Shown here: piece after piece, positions 47,601 to 58,657 of the stretch | How the letters are laid out: the number at the start of each line of letters is the position of its first letter | Numbering within the stretch: the first letter of the stretch is position 1 | From: Phytophthora quininea | Taxonomy: Eukaryota; Oomycota; Peronosporomycetes; Peronosporales; Peronosporaceae | Reading direction: 5' to 3' | DNA length: 64,000 nt | Assembly (NCBI GenBank): GCA_011947345.1 | Contig: JAAVTG010000057.1 | Span: forward strand, 682,001-746,000 | Made by a program: the position numbers and the translations under genes | Notes under the pieces: generated by a model | What the model was told of the DNA's origin: nothing | The model's database searches: none | What the model saw: only the letters and a program-made list of their open reading frames with translations

Positions 47601-48848
47601 CGTTTACCATGAACTTTGTAGAACTGGGGTCTTGCTGCAGCTGCAGCTCTCTCGCTTCAGCCTCGGCTTCTAGCTGCTCGAATAACGGCGACCTCACCCA
47701 GAGTTCAGCATACTCGTGAGTCAGCCGAGGGTGGCTCTGCCGACTCTCCATCTCGTATTGCTTTTGCTGCGGGGTTGCAAGCTCGCACAGAAAGTCGGCG
47801 ACGTCTTTCCCAGGGGGCACTCCATTCCCAGCGACTCGAAGTAGCCTTGGACAAGCTTCGTCGGCCCATGGTTGAGCACTCGACCTTCGTTCAGCAGAAG
47901 AATGTCGTCAAACAACGAGAAAATCTCGGGTGACGGTTGTAACAGCGAAATGATCACCGTCCGATGCAGTCGCTTGGCGATGCTGCGCTGAGCTGCGACG
48001 ATGTCGAAGGCCGCGGCACTATCGAGCCCCGTGCTGATCTCGTCCATGAGCGTTACGAACTTCAACCCGAACGCCATCTCGCCCGTCGTCGAGCGCCGTT
48101 TTTCACCGCCAGAGATGCCACGATACATTTCGTTGCCTACGATGGTGTTTTGACACTCATCGAGCCCAAGTGACTGCAGCACAACGTCCGGGTAATGCTG
48201 AAAAACACTACGAGCGGCATGGACCGCAGCCTCATTCTCCTCGGGCAAGCCGTGCACTAGAGACGACTCGGCGCACTTGGTCAGCGCCGCGCCACAGCAC
48301 TCGTGGGCGAACTCGAACGTCTCGCGGACTGTTAGCGTAGGCAAGTGCATGTCCGTCTGCGTTACGTAGTTGACAAACTGCGGCAGTCGCTTGGAAATCT
48401 GTTCACGGGCCACGCCGTTGTAGCTGATAGCGCCGTCCAGCGTGACATCCTTGTCCAGAGGGAACCGCCCGCTAAGCAGCTTCATAAGCGACGATTTGCC
48501 TGACCCTGACTGCCCAAGAACGAGCGTGACGGTCCCAGGACGGAAATTCCCCGTCACGTCATGCAAGACCTGCTTGCAAACCGAGTGTTTCTTGGCGGAC
48601 AGCGACACGAATGCCTTCTTGACTTGATTTGGCAACGTCGGCAGTTCCGAGTTTTGGCCGCTCCCGGACAAGACAACCACGTCAGCTGACAGCGACACGT
48701 GCTTGAAACGAACACTCATACTGGGGAATGGACCACCGAGCGCAGTCTCGACCTTGTTGGCGATGTCCTGGTGCAGCTTCATGGCCCCTTGCGCCATCAT
48801 TTCGCTGGCCGACGTGTACACCACCTCAGGGGATACTGCAGACGCCAT
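44665..48848 (-). CDS. full-size ABCG (PDR-type) transporter, copy B
   Basis: About 1,395 codons, start ATG at 48848 (MASAVSPE). A longer frame begins at 48923, but its extra N-terminus runs across the putative initiator, so I prefer 48848. Motifs in NBD1: GQSGSGKSS, ISGGEKRRS and VTLMDEIS. In NBD2: GSTGAGKTTLMDVIAGRKT, LTIGVEMAAQPSVLFLDEP. Both TMDs are complete, with the FYRERAAQTYS element before the last helices. One missing C in a C-run near 47817 splits the frame between MECP and PGKDVADFLCEL; the length (4,184 nt) is one short of a multiple of three, in agreement. Copy B is closely similar to copy A over its length, and the N-termini differ most. Confidence 0.94.
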
Positions 48849-48882
48849 GAGGTAACTGGTTAGTGGTTGAACTGATCGATGC

Positions 48883-48898
48883 GAAGTGGGAAGTGAGC
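48883..48898 (-). promoter_or_regulatory. oomycete initiator-like element upstream of ABC copy B
   Basis: On the minus strand GCTCACTTCCCACTTC matches the oomycete core promoter GCTCATTYYNCAWTTT at 13 of 16 positions. It lies 35 bp before the chosen ATG. Transcription start here is inference. Confidence 0.45.
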
Positions 48899-49052
48899 TA
48901 TTGAGCTTCTCACGCGGCCACAAGTGCCGCCCATTTGAATTTCACCAAGATTGCTCAAAGAGCTCTTGCCGTCATCGACGATTACCAGGAGCTCAAGATT
49001 ACGCCAATGGCGTAATGAAGCTCACTGCCATAATCGATCCAACTCTTACTGG

Positions 49053-52000
49053 CTACGACACCAGCTCGTCCAACTCCATCCGCTCGCTGAAGAACGCGTC
49101 CAGCTTCGCTGCGAGCGGAATAAACGCGTCTGGGTTCAAGTAACACGCCACCGCTGCAAGTGCCTCCACGAACTCGACCAGTGTCAGCAGCACCGTCTCG
49201 TCGTGTTGTTGTACCATACTTGCCATGGGATTGGCCTCGTGGCTGTTGACCTCGCTCGGCAGGTCGAAGTGCACACCGTCGCGCTCGAGCTGCAGCGTCT
49301 CGGCCAAGATGTGCTGCACGTCGTCAAAATGGATCGAGTTGTCGCGGAACAGATCAAAATGCTGGCAGCAGTCGACGAAGCCGTTCGCAGTGAGCATTCG
49401 CTCCAACCCGCGGGGCTCGTGGTGGGCGAAACGCGTCTCATCCTTCGTCTCTCTGGCCGCGAAGTGCAAGTACATGGAGCGCAACTTCTTATGGTGCGTT
49501 GTGAAGACTTCCCGACAGTCGATAGTGAGCAATTCTGGTCGTAAAACGTTGCTCTTCTCCTCGTCAGGACGCATGGCATTGGGGAAAATCATCTCGTCCA
49601 GGAACCGGCGCAGCCGCTGAGCGATCGACGTAGGAGTTGATGCTACCACATCGGTACTTCTCCATTGGACGTGGTTGCTTTCGACAATGTGGACTAGCGC
49701 CTCGACAAATTCTGCGGGAGTCATCTCCTCCCACTTCCACCTTCCTTGGAAGGCACCGACAGTGTGTGCGTCAGCGGCAACGTTAGTATCGATGCCTCCA
49801 TGGCAGCAGCAACCTCGGGACTCACTTTCTCAAAGACACTCTGGATGAAGTCGTACGGAAAAGGCCGAGTCCTACCATGGACTTGACAATCCTTCAGCAG
49901 CACGTAAAACTCCGCCAACGACATCGAAGCGGAGATCTTGTGGAAGAAACGAGCTTCGTCCGCCCCACCACGTTGGGGAATGTCACTTCGAAGTGCTCGA
50001 GTGCAGTCGATGTTGGCGTAGAAGCGATAGACGCGACGTAGTTGTTCATAGCGCTCTCCCAGCACTTCTTCGGCTTTCTGTAGCTGCTCGGCTAGCTCTT
50101 CACTAGTCTGCTTGCAGTCTCTCCGATCTAGAAACACTTGGACTAGCTTTGGGATGTTCACCGTCGTTAGCATGAATTTCTCTCGACAGACTCGTCGATC
50201 CACCAAGGCGAAAGGCGCTTGCTCTCGTCCCCTCCGTGACAACAACCGTAGCGCATCTTGTTGAACTCTCCGCTGCAAACACCCCCAGATCCGAATGGCA
50301 ATACTGCGCTTCGAGCACGCATACTGAACCGTGTTCACCGCATTTTGGAGAGCAATATTCGCTTTCGCTAGCAATTGAGGAGGGGACGTCACTTCCAGCG
50401 GCACCTTTAAGGTCTCGACAACGTCAAACGGAGTGTGGAGTTCTTTCCACTGAGACCTCACAGAATCCCAGACAGCTCGTGCATCATTCAAAGCTACTTG
50501 GGCATCGTGCCATGGGTAGGATTTGGGCGAAGCAGGAGGTGGCTGCGTGCTCAGATTTGGATGCTCGCACAACAAGAATCCGAACAAGCAAAACACCAAG
50601 TCGCTGGCCATTTCGTCGCTAAGCACATGATCGCTCAGAAATGCGGGACAGTCAGGATAGAGCTCGTTTGCTAGTGCCGAGCGAAGTTCCTCGCGTGTTG
50701 GGAACGGGGCCTGTCGAGATAGTCCGTTACTAGCTATCGCATCCACCGCAGCTCGAGCGAAGAGATTTAACATTGTCGGCATTCTAGGAGGCGGCCGTGC
50801 TGGCTGTCGCCTCTGCTTGACTCCAACATACGATTCACAATATGCCGCAGTACATAGTAGCAGTGCATGTCGGAGGAGAAATTCTGGATCAGTCCCGCAC
50901 CGGACGGGAAGAAGTGTTTGAAGGAAGTTCCACACTGTTCCAGTTGCAAGTTAATCCACCGCAGCACCAACAACTCGGATGGTAGGCGAAGCAGATCCGA
51001 TTCGTCCTCACCTTTCATGACCAAGGCGCTCACATCGACGTAGACTTCAGGAGCCACTGCATCCAGCATATTCTGCAAGTAATCGCACTCGCAGTCGACG
51101 AAAGCGAAGCAAAGTCTCCCCACTGATTTGAAATGGTCTGCAGCTTCCGCTCTTGGCTCTGTCGGACCCGGATCTCCAGTTGGGCGAGTAGCTCTTCGAG
51201 AGACAGCGTGTGTCTCTTTGCCAGGTCCAAATGCTCGCGGTGGGACTTCATCTCCACTTTGGCACTTTCGATCTGCACTTGCAGTCTTCCGATGAGCTCC
51301 TGGAAGTCATGCTTGTTGTCGCGGAAGAGCTGGATCTGCTCGTTGGCTTTGCGGATTTTTTCAGCGACAGCGTAGTCGCTCCACCGACGAAATAAACGCA
51401 CGAGACGCTGCTTCGACCACCTCCAGCGAGTCTTCTCCAGCAGCACGCGCGTGTACTTTTTCCGGATGATAATCTTCTTCCAGTCCGCCAGCGTTTGCCG
51501 CTTCACCAGCCGACCCCAACGGTTTGCAAGGCGATCCACCATGAGTTCGTTATTGCGCAGCCTCTTCATCATGAACTCATGGAGCGAGTCGAGACGAGAC
51601 CTACAAACAAAAGGACAAAGACAAAATCAATTCCACAACAGCAGCTCGCATAGAGCAAGTCACGTACAGACGTTGCTCCAGCGAATCTTTTCTGCTAGAA
51701 CCTCTTTCAGCTCTGTAAAATAAGCTCGACGGCCAAATGAGCTGCGTAATGCTTCAACAGCAATGAAATTCGCGTTTTCCGCTTCCGCCAGAACTTCCGA
51801 CCGAGGGCGATCGTTCATGTAGATGGCTCGCTCCAGCTCCTTCTGCGCCACGCTCGTGATGGTCTGGAAACGGGGAAACTTGGCACTGATCTTTGTCAGC
51901 ACATCGAAGCAAATCGCTGTGCGGAGATGATTCGGAACGCCGAGGTGGTCTGTGGACTGCAGTGCCTTGGAGAAATCGTACTCGAAGCGTGAAGCTGCAG

Positions 52001-52214
52001 AAAAAAGTTGGAGTTTGATGAAAGTTAACAGGAAATGGTGAAATGAGGCACCTTGCTGCTGGAAATCTTCTTCTTCGGCGTCGCACTTGGCATTCCACAA
52101 ATCGACATTTCGTAAACTCTTCGCTTGCTCCGACACTTCCGCCGACTCGTGATGTATTGGCATCAGCAGCTTTGACTGGTTCTTGGTCACATAGTCTTGA
52201 TCTTCGCCCTGCAT
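49053..52214 (-). CDS. CH-domain coiled-coil protein with C-terminal helical repeats
   Basis: Start ATG at 52214 (MQGEDQDYV). Exon 1 ends near 52040, exon 2 ends near 51663 (AC/GTGACT), and exon 3 runs from about 51600. Order: helical N-terminus; a Trp-rich segment reminiscent of SFI1-type repeats (LADWKKIIIRK, LFRRWSDYA); a coiled coil of about 70 residues; and a calponin-homology domain resembling fimbrin (LLRLPSELLVLRWINLQL, then QNFSSD). Then comes about 600 residues of helical sequence in which a motif recurs: SLAEFYVLLKD, TPAEFVEALVHIVE and TLVEFVEALAAVA. Single-base breaks lie near 51120, 50800 and 49730. The CH fold suggests actin or microtubule binding; the remainder is not recognised. 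It is divergent from the Rab-like gene (135 bp). Confidence 0.6.
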
Positions 52215-52349
52215 TGGAGAAAAGATATCTCGAGGGGCGGTGACGGTGGTTTTTGGATGTCAGATTTGCTCGATCGTTTCATCAATTTCGTCGAGTTATT
52301 CGTGTCGGTGCTTGTGCTTGCTCACTCCCGATCGCACCACTGACAAGCC

Positions 52350-53474
52350 ATGGCGACCAGTAAGTCGATGGCGACGGCTAAGGGATTTCTCGCGAGCATC
52401 AACCCGCTCGCGATTTTCGACGATGCCGAGACGCTCACTCCAACCGAATTTCTTCGGGACTTTTACACTCAGCGTGGTCTGTACGACAAGCTAAAGGATG
52501 TGGACGCCCTGGTGGCCACCTACGGCCACCAAATGTCGTTGCTCTATGTCGAACTCGACAAGAAGTATGCAATGCTGATAGTTCTGTGTTTTACAGTTTG
52601 CTGATGTCCTCGTGTTTTGTCCTCAGGTATGGCACCAGCTTCTCCACCCAACCTCCTCCGGTTTCAAACGAAATTCGCACTGGTGAACCTGTTCAACCAC
52701 TGACGCCAAGCACTCCAAGAAGTCCATCAGCGAATGAGACGATCTATACCAGGACGCCTTCGACTCCAAGAAGTCCCAGCAAGCGCGCAGTCAACAAGAG
52801 TACGTTGCTGGGTAGAAGAGTTGATCACAGCAAATTAAACGTGATATCCATACATAGTTGTGTTACTAGGAAACTCGGGCGTGGGCAAGACCAACCTCAT
52901 CAGTCGACTGTCCAAGGGCGAGTTTAGCGAAGAGTTTACATCTACTTTGGGGGTTGAGTTCCTGACCCACACAGTTAAGGTCGACAACAGCGACGTCAAG
53001 GCTCAGATTTGGGACACCGCCGGACAGGAGCGCTTCCATGCCATGATGTCGACCTACTACCGTAGAGCTGCTGGAGCTCTCCTGGTTTTCGACGTCGGCA
53101 ACCGATCCAGTCTGCTTGACGTTGAAAAGTGGCTCGATCAATTGCTGAACGTCGCTGAGCCAGGACTGCACGCGACTCTGGTCGGAAACAAGTGCGATAT
53201 CCCCGCGACGGCGCGTGCAGTGACAACTGAAGAAGCTCGGCAATTCGCAGCCGCACATCACATGGCGTACATTGAGACGTCCGCCAAGACGGGACTCAAC
53301 GTCGACGTGGCTTTCCAGGGCCTCATCGCGGCCATCCACCGGGCGCGACAGACCGACTTTCTGAAAACCCACACGCCACGATCGAGCTCACGTCCAAGAA
53401 AACGACCCCGAACTCCTTCTTCGACTGCAAGTTCCTTTCTTAATAAGGCAGAAACACTTTCACAACGCCTTTAG
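52350..53474 (+). CDS. Rab-like GTPase with an unusual N-terminal extension
   Basis: Three exons (52350-52564, 52627-52799, 52858-53474) join to 334 codons with no frame break. Residues 1 to about 80 form a helical domain (INPLAIFDDAETLTPTEFL, LKDVDALVATYGHQMSLLYVELDKKYG). Next is a disordered linker with the nine-residue word TPSTPRSPS twice, a proline-directed phosphorylation pattern. The GTPase domain begins near residue 130 and has all G motifs: GNSGVGKT, STLGVEF, WDTAGQERF, GNKCD and ETSAK. The tail is basic and Ser-rich, ending LSQRL without the C-terminal cysteines that Rabs need for prenylation. Membrane targeting must therefore differ, perhaps through the N-terminal domain, which I do not recognise with confidence. 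Confidence 0.85.
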
Positions 53475-53504
53475 CCAATTCCAAAGACTGAATCCAACCA
53501 ATTG

Positions 53505-54238
53505 TCATTGATTTCCTTCCACCGAGCTGCATTGAGCGGCAAAAGATAGCAGATCAGCGAGCTGTTCATAGATTTCTTGTCCCCCTACGCGATCGTTTGG
53601 CTTGCAGGAAGTGACAATGTCAATGTACTGCAATGGCCAAAACATCAACATTCTGGCGCATCGAACAAGCAAATAGTAGTAGCAGCGACCAACCTCGAGC
53701 AAAGAGCGCTTGGTGTCCTGATAGCGGCGCTCCAATTCTACCGCGACAACAATTCTTAGTCAACCAGGGACCAGCAAACCAGCATCCACAACACACCTCG
53801 AACTTGGCGCGTTTCCTCCTTCAAAATCCTCGAGAACTCAGCCGACTTAACTGCAGGAGGCACTGGTCTACTTGTAGATCCTGACGTCTTCGGTCGCTCT
53901 CTGACGACGTTCTCCGCAACTCGAGGCGACGGCCCCGCAGAGTTGGTCGGACGATTCAGCGCTCGCTGATGGCGAGGCAATCCGTACCACCTCCACAGAG
54001 TCGCTGGCGGCGCTCGTGAAGGCTTACGGGCCACGTACTCCTGCAAGTGGCCCTGCTGTCGGATTTGCATCTCGCTGCGGCACAGTGCAGTTCGAAGCTG
54101 CTGCATCTCCTGCGTGTCCATCAACTGCGCATTGTACGCATGGCAGTCGTCATTGTTTCCACCGCCACCGTCATAGCCAGCCCAATTGTCTTTGTCTTCC
54201 CACTGCTGCGCTCCAGAGTCCTCCTTGACGTCGCTCAT
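53505..54238 (-). CDS. short coiled-coil protein of unknown function
   Basis: Start chosen at MSDVKED (54238). An in-frame ATG at 54277 exists but lies inside an inverted repeat of the shared promoter. Exon 1 ends near 53805 (VR/E), the intron is about 75 bp, and exon 2 continues with LERRYQDTKRSLLEVGRCYYYLL and stops at 53505. The N-terminal half is acidic and Gly/Asn-rich; the middle is Pro- and Arg-rich; the C-terminal half is helical. No family is recognised. The 3' part could contain another small intron near 53600-53650. It converges on the Rab-like gene (30 bp) and is divergent from the Oxa1-type gene. Confidence 0.5.
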
Positions 54239-54268
54239 GGTGTGAACTGCAACTGCAACAATAACCCA

Positions 54269-54292
54269 TGTAGCCATCTATAAATGGCTACA
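54269..54292. promoter_or_regulatory. perfect inverted repeat around a TATA-like core
   Basis: TGTAGCCAT and ATGGCTACA are exact 9-bp inverted arms around CTATAA. The element lies between the divergent coiled-coil and Oxa1-type genes and could be a regulator site or a hairpin. Function is inference. Confidence 0.4.
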
Positions 54293-54314
54293 GTACCGTA
54301 ACATAAAAATGCGC

Positions 54315-54334
54315 ACTGTACCACTTGGTACAGT
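54315..54334. promoter_or_regulatory. perfect 20-bp dyad upstream of the Oxa1-type gene
   Basis: ACTGTACCA and TGGTACAGT are exact 9-bp arms with a 2-bp centre, 22 bp before the ATG at 54357. A related half-site CAGTACCGTA lies at 54291-54300. Confidence 0.4.
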
Positions 54335-54356
54335 CTCCAATCGCTCTGCGGTCGCC

Positions 54357-55701
54357 ATGAGTCGGCAGGTGATGCGCCTCGCGGCGCTGCGTGGTGGCCC
54401 CGTCCGAGCGTCTCTGGGGCTACGGAGACTCCCATCAGCTAGAACGCATTTCTCTCCACCTCTACTATCAACGCTACCGGCTGTGTCCACGTCATTGCCG
54501 CTCTCCAGTCGCCAGTACTCGACGTCCGACACCGCCAACACGTTGGAGCTCGCGATCTCGGACGGACAGCTCACAGGTGCGATGCGATGCAGATAGAAGG
54601 GTACAGATTATGCAAAGACTAATGAAATGAGTGGGTGCAGACGCAGCAGCGGCAGTGGCGAGCAGCAGCAGCGGACACGAGCCCTGGGCAATCGTCCAGA
54701 TTGTGCAGACAGCGCTGGAGACTGTACACACCACGACGGGGCTGCCCTGGTGGGCCACGCTGATGGTGCGAGGGTGACGTACTAGCAGAGCAATTGGAAC
54801 GCTCAATTGATGATGTTCTGTTGATCTGCTGTAGCTCTCGGGGTGACGTTGCGAGCTGCCATCTTCCCGTTCTATGTGTTCCAGATCCAGGCCATGCAGA
54901 GGTGACACAGTGCAGAGGTTGCAGTGTTGATGATAAAGATACTGATGTCCTATTTCAGACTTATTCAGGCCAGACCAGACTTTAGCAAGCTGTATTCGGC
55001 GTACAAGTACGCTCGGACTTTCACGGTAGGCGCTGTCTTGGGCAATGTTGAGTTGCTGTGATTAACGGTGATGACACTTGGTCTGCGCAGCCGAAGACGG
55101 ACCACAAAGGACACATGAACGCCATCTTGTTTGGCAAAGAGGGCGTGGACGCGGTCATGAAGAAGCACAACACGCGCCCCATTCAGACCGTCATGGGGTC
55201 CATCGCGTACATTCCGATTTTCATCCTGATGGCGTACAGCGCGCGCGACATGGTGCGCTCGGGGAACTTTGCGGGCTTCGAGTCGGGCGGTCTGTTCTAC
55301 TGGAAGAACTTGATGGAGCGCGACAGCACGTACGTACTGCCACTTCTCGCTGGAGCATCGACGTACATCAACCTGGACCTGTCCGCCCGAACCAAGAGCG
55401 GCCTGTGGACGACGCTGCTGCAGTTTGGCCAGTACGGCGCCATCGTCGCCCCCGTGTTCCTGTCGTCGCTGCCCCAGGGCGTGTTTTTCTACTGGCTCGG
55501 CTCGTCCTGGTCGTCCATGGCGCAGACTCTGCCATGAACAACAACAACTTCCGTCGCCGCATCGGACTCAAGCCGCGGATCACAGAAGCCGCGCAGTCAC
55601 CCGCCACGGCGGCCGCAGAGATGTTGGGAAAGGACAAGCCGGACGAGACTGGAGGTGCGGACGTCATCGATGTCCCAGAGGCCAAGACGCCACAGCAATA
55701 G
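54357..55701 (+). CDS. mitochondrial Oxa1/Cox18/YidC-type membrane insertase
   Basis: Start ATG at 54357 (MSRQVMRLAALRGG). The first 55 or so residues are Arg-, Ser- and Leu-rich without acidic residues, ending near SSRQYST, a typical mitochondrial presequence. Exons begin at 54357, 54650, 54836, 54959 and 55090 (approximate). The family core follows: TGLPWWATL, LRAAIFPFYVFQIQAM, ARPDFSKLY, then several hydrophobic helices (IQTVMGSIAYIPIFILMAY, YVLPLLAGASTYINLDL, IVAPVFLSSLPQGVFFYW). The matrix tail is polar and basic (NNNNFRRRIGLKPR). Such proteins insert respiratory subunits into the inner membrane. Single-base breaks near 54841 and 55535 are probably consensus errors; without correcting the second, the protein would stop at 55537. 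Oxa1 versus Cox18 cannot be decided here. Confidence 0.85.
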
Positions 55702-56063
55702 AGGAAGTGCAGTCGTGTTGGCAGATTTTGTCGTCGAAGTTCATGAGCTCAACACGATAGAGCAAATCAACAAGATGTGTTTGTGCAGCTGGTGATGGAT
55801 TCTGGAGCAAGCACTTTCGGCTCAACACTGCCGTCATCATGGCCAAGACAGCAATGAAACGATTGCGACGGTCTCTATGAACTCGAATAGCTGTACACGA
55901 ATTCCGAGAAGCTCTCGTACAGGGCTCACCAGGTAAAGCGCCCAACTTGCTCTTCCTTGTGAGGGTTTTCTAATGACAACCATGAAAACCATAAAACCCT
56001 TTGGCCAAGTGATTATATCTTGCACATGTCGCATGAACGGGCAGTAATCCGTCCGACTCAGAC
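55702..56063. other. intergenic region, Oxa1-type gene to esterase gene
   Basis: It holds the 3' end of the insertase gene and the promoter region of the esterase gene. No RNA gene or further reading frame is supported. Confidence 0.5.
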
Positions 56064-56079
56064 GCTCACTTCTCAATTT
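56064..56079 (+). promoter_or_regulatory. oomycete core promoter (initiator plus flanking element)
   Basis: GCTCACTTCTCAATTT agrees with the oomycete consensus GCTCATTYYNCAWTTT at 15 of 16 positions. It lies 16 bp before the esterase ATG (56096). It is the best match in the window and supports an oomycete origin. Confidence 0.65.
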
Positions 56080-56095
56080 GCCTGACATCGCAGTG

Positions 56096-58080
56096 ATGAA
56101 GACGCCTCCTACGGACCCGACGGACCTGGCCGCAGCCACCCACCTGGTGGTGTTCCAGCACGGCCTGCTGGGCAGCGAGCACGACTTCGACCGCTTCGTG
56201 GAGATCTTCCGGCGCGAGCTGCCGGCCGACGGACTGGTCTTGCACGCCAGCACGAGCAGCGCCAGCGGCCTCTTCCAGACGTACGACGGCGTGGAGAAGG
56301 GCGGCCTGCGACTAGCGGACGAGGTGGAGGCGCTGGCCAGGCAGATGCCGCAGCTGCAGAAGCTGTCGATGGTGGGCCACTCGCTGGGGGTCTCTACAAC
56401 CGCTACTGCGCGGGGGTGCTGCTGAGCAGAGGCTTCTTCGACAGAGTGGAGCCAGTGAACTTTGTGACGCTGGCGACGCCGCACCTCGGAATCCGACGGT
56501 CGCATCGCCACACGATGAACGTCATGTTCAATGGGGTCATGACCAAGATCTTCGGGCGGTAAGTCTGCACTAGAGAGGCTTTGTGTATGGCGGAAGACTC
56601 ACCAGTGGACTGTAGGACTGGCAACCAGTTGACGCTGTCGGATGAGGCGGACGAAATGACGCTGGAGCTGAGCAACGCGTCGGACAAGTGGCGCGACAAG
56701 GCCTTCCGTCCAGGTATAAACCAGTTTTAGTGGTTTACTTTGTGTTATGTGCGGATTCTGATGATTTCTTTGCAGCCTGGTCAAGTATGGAGGATACGCT
56801 GTTGGTTAGCGTGCGAGAGAGCAGGTCGCGAGATGATAGCATTGAGACGCCGTTCGAGCTGTACAAATGCTCCATCAATGACCACAAACTGCAGCTCTTC
56901 GAGCCGACCGAGGGCAGTATGAACAACGCGGCGGCGAAAGTGGAGATTGATCTTTTCCAGGCGGAGGTGAAGGTGCTGCTGCCTGCAACCGTCAGGAAAG
57001 CGATAGCAGCATATTCTCCAGCTTTATCGGATCTGTGCCCCTGCAGAATAGCGACGATGAAGAAACCCACACTCCTGGCAACTTCGATGTTGAGATCCGT
57101 TGGCCTGTTGCTTCATCGGATGGACCAGTTAACCTCTGCGTACTTCGAATCCCGGAGGAAGATATCCATCGCGACTGGAAATGGCTTGTGGCGCTGAGTA
57201 ACTCGAGCTTCGGCGTGCGCTGTTTGACTTCATCCGACAACAGCGTGGTCGCGAAACACAACAAGAAGGAGAAGCGTCATGGGTCCAAAGCACCGCCCTT
57301 GCTGAGCTGCTTGTCGCGGGGCCAGTTCATCCAGGCGCTGCAGTTGTTCAAAGTACGCACGTTGTACTCGAGCGTGTTCTTCGACATGCAGTGCCCTACA
57401 CCTGTGCAGCCATTCGAGCATACAATCCGTACCGCCAAGACGTGAAGGAGACCTTGTTATCTCCGATCTACACGCACATTGTGCTAGACAGTTTGAAGAA
57501 CGCGCGCAAGCTTCGAGATACACTGCCCCTCCAAATCAAACGCCTCGCTTTGAGGTTTATGAAGCCCAACCATCCAGCTCTCGCGTCGCCTTCAAATAAT
57601 GACGAGAATGGCCACGAAATCGAGAAGAGCGACGCCAGCAGCACTAGCAGCACTCAAAGCAGCAGCAGGAATGGGCGCCGCCATGCATCGGAACCTCAGC
57701 CACGATCGGCATCGACGCCCAGCAGCAGCAGAAGTGAGCACAGCAGCCCTTTCCACAGCCGGCGTCGAGGTAAAACAATGGGCAGCACTCCTTCGAATTC
57801 GTTCTCCACTCGACAGGGAGACAAGACTCGACCGGAACCGTTTGAAGAGGACACTGTGATTCTTGACCAGCTGCAGTACGCCTTCACCTCGGACGTTCAG
57901 CAAGACGAACTGCGAGGGATGCTTCTTTCAGTGCAGAGTGTGGGGTGGCGCCGCATTGACGTCCTGTTTGGCAGCATGATGGCTCATGAGCACATTATTG
58001 CTAAGCGAGCCAAACACGACAGACCGCTCGATTCGGGCATCGACGTCGTGCACCATGTCATGGACACGTTCGTGCTCTAG
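56096..58080 (+). CDS. DUF676-type serine esterase/lipase with a large insertion
   Basis: Start ATG at 56096 (MKTPPTDP). The alpha/beta-hydrolase core opens with THLVVFQHGLLGSEHDF (oxyanion region) and has the nucleophile elbow MVGHSLGG, then FVTLATPHLGIR and IFGRTGNQLTLSDE. Introns lie near 56561-56616 and 56715-56775. About 230 residues with no recognised domain (including GNFDVEIRWPVASSDG) separate this from the second half, RGQFIQALQLFKVRTLYSSVFFDMQ and VPYTCAAIRAYNPY. A Ser-rich linker follows, then GWRRIDVLFGSMMAHEHIIAKR and a C-terminal VVHHVMDTFVL. The catalytic His is probably in the MAHEH element. Breaks lie at 56386-56391 (G-run), about 57000 and about 57390. Plant and fungal relatives act on lipids; the substrate here is unknown. 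Confidence 0.8.
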
Positions 58081-58123
58081 CTGTGAGATAAACGTTGTAA
58101 TAGATTGCATTGAAGTATTACTG

Positions 58124-58657
58124 TCACCACTCGACTTGACCACAGAGAAGCCCAGTCGAGTCGTCGAAGTGCACACTCTTGAGCCGGAAGCGTCGAACCC
58201 GCTCCGTTTCTAGAAGCAAGTGCTCAGGCTCCTCATTTTCGTCGTCGAATCCCGAGAAGGAGAGCTTGGTCACAACCAGCAGATCGCCTTCTGGGTAATT
58301 GTTGCGCTCTTTCTTCTGCCGGAAGGTCCGTGCAATCGGCAAATATCCGACAAACACTGGAGTTGTGTTTCCACTCGGCAAACTGCTGGCCATCTGTGCA
58401 AATGATGTCACATTCAGCAGCCACATGTCGTCCATTTCAAGAGTTTGCCGTCCACTTGTTGAGTATAGCTCGCTCTGAAGAATCAGCGGAATGGAGGTTG
58501 GTAGTCGGTCGACAGTCATCTTCTCACTCATTTTGCTTTCTGCGATGTCGTGGTGCTCCAGAAGATGAAAAGCGTGCAGCATAACTAAAGGACCCGAGAT
58601 GAAAGTCGCGAAGGCCAGTGGAATGACCCATAACAGGAATTGCTTGTTGGTCAGCAT
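58124..58657 (-). CDS. single-pass membrane protein of unknown function
   Basis: An intact frame of 177 codons, ATG at 58657. One hydrophobic segment (LLWVIPLAFATFISGPLVML, residues about 8-27) follows a short basic N-terminus and looks like a signal anchor. The rest is a soluble domain with two possible N-glycosylation sites (NVT, NTT). No family is recognised. It sits between two longer genes, 43 bp from the esterase stop. Confidence 0.65.
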   Translation of the reverse strand: MLTNKQFLLWVIPLAFATFISGPLVMLHAFHLLEHHDIAESKMSEKMTVDRLPTSIPLILQSELYSTSGRQTLEMDDMWLLNVTSFAQMASSLPSGNTTPVFVGYLPIARTFRQKKERNNYPEGDLLVVTKLSFSGFDDENEEPEHLLLETERVRRFRLKSVHFDDSTGLLCGQVEW

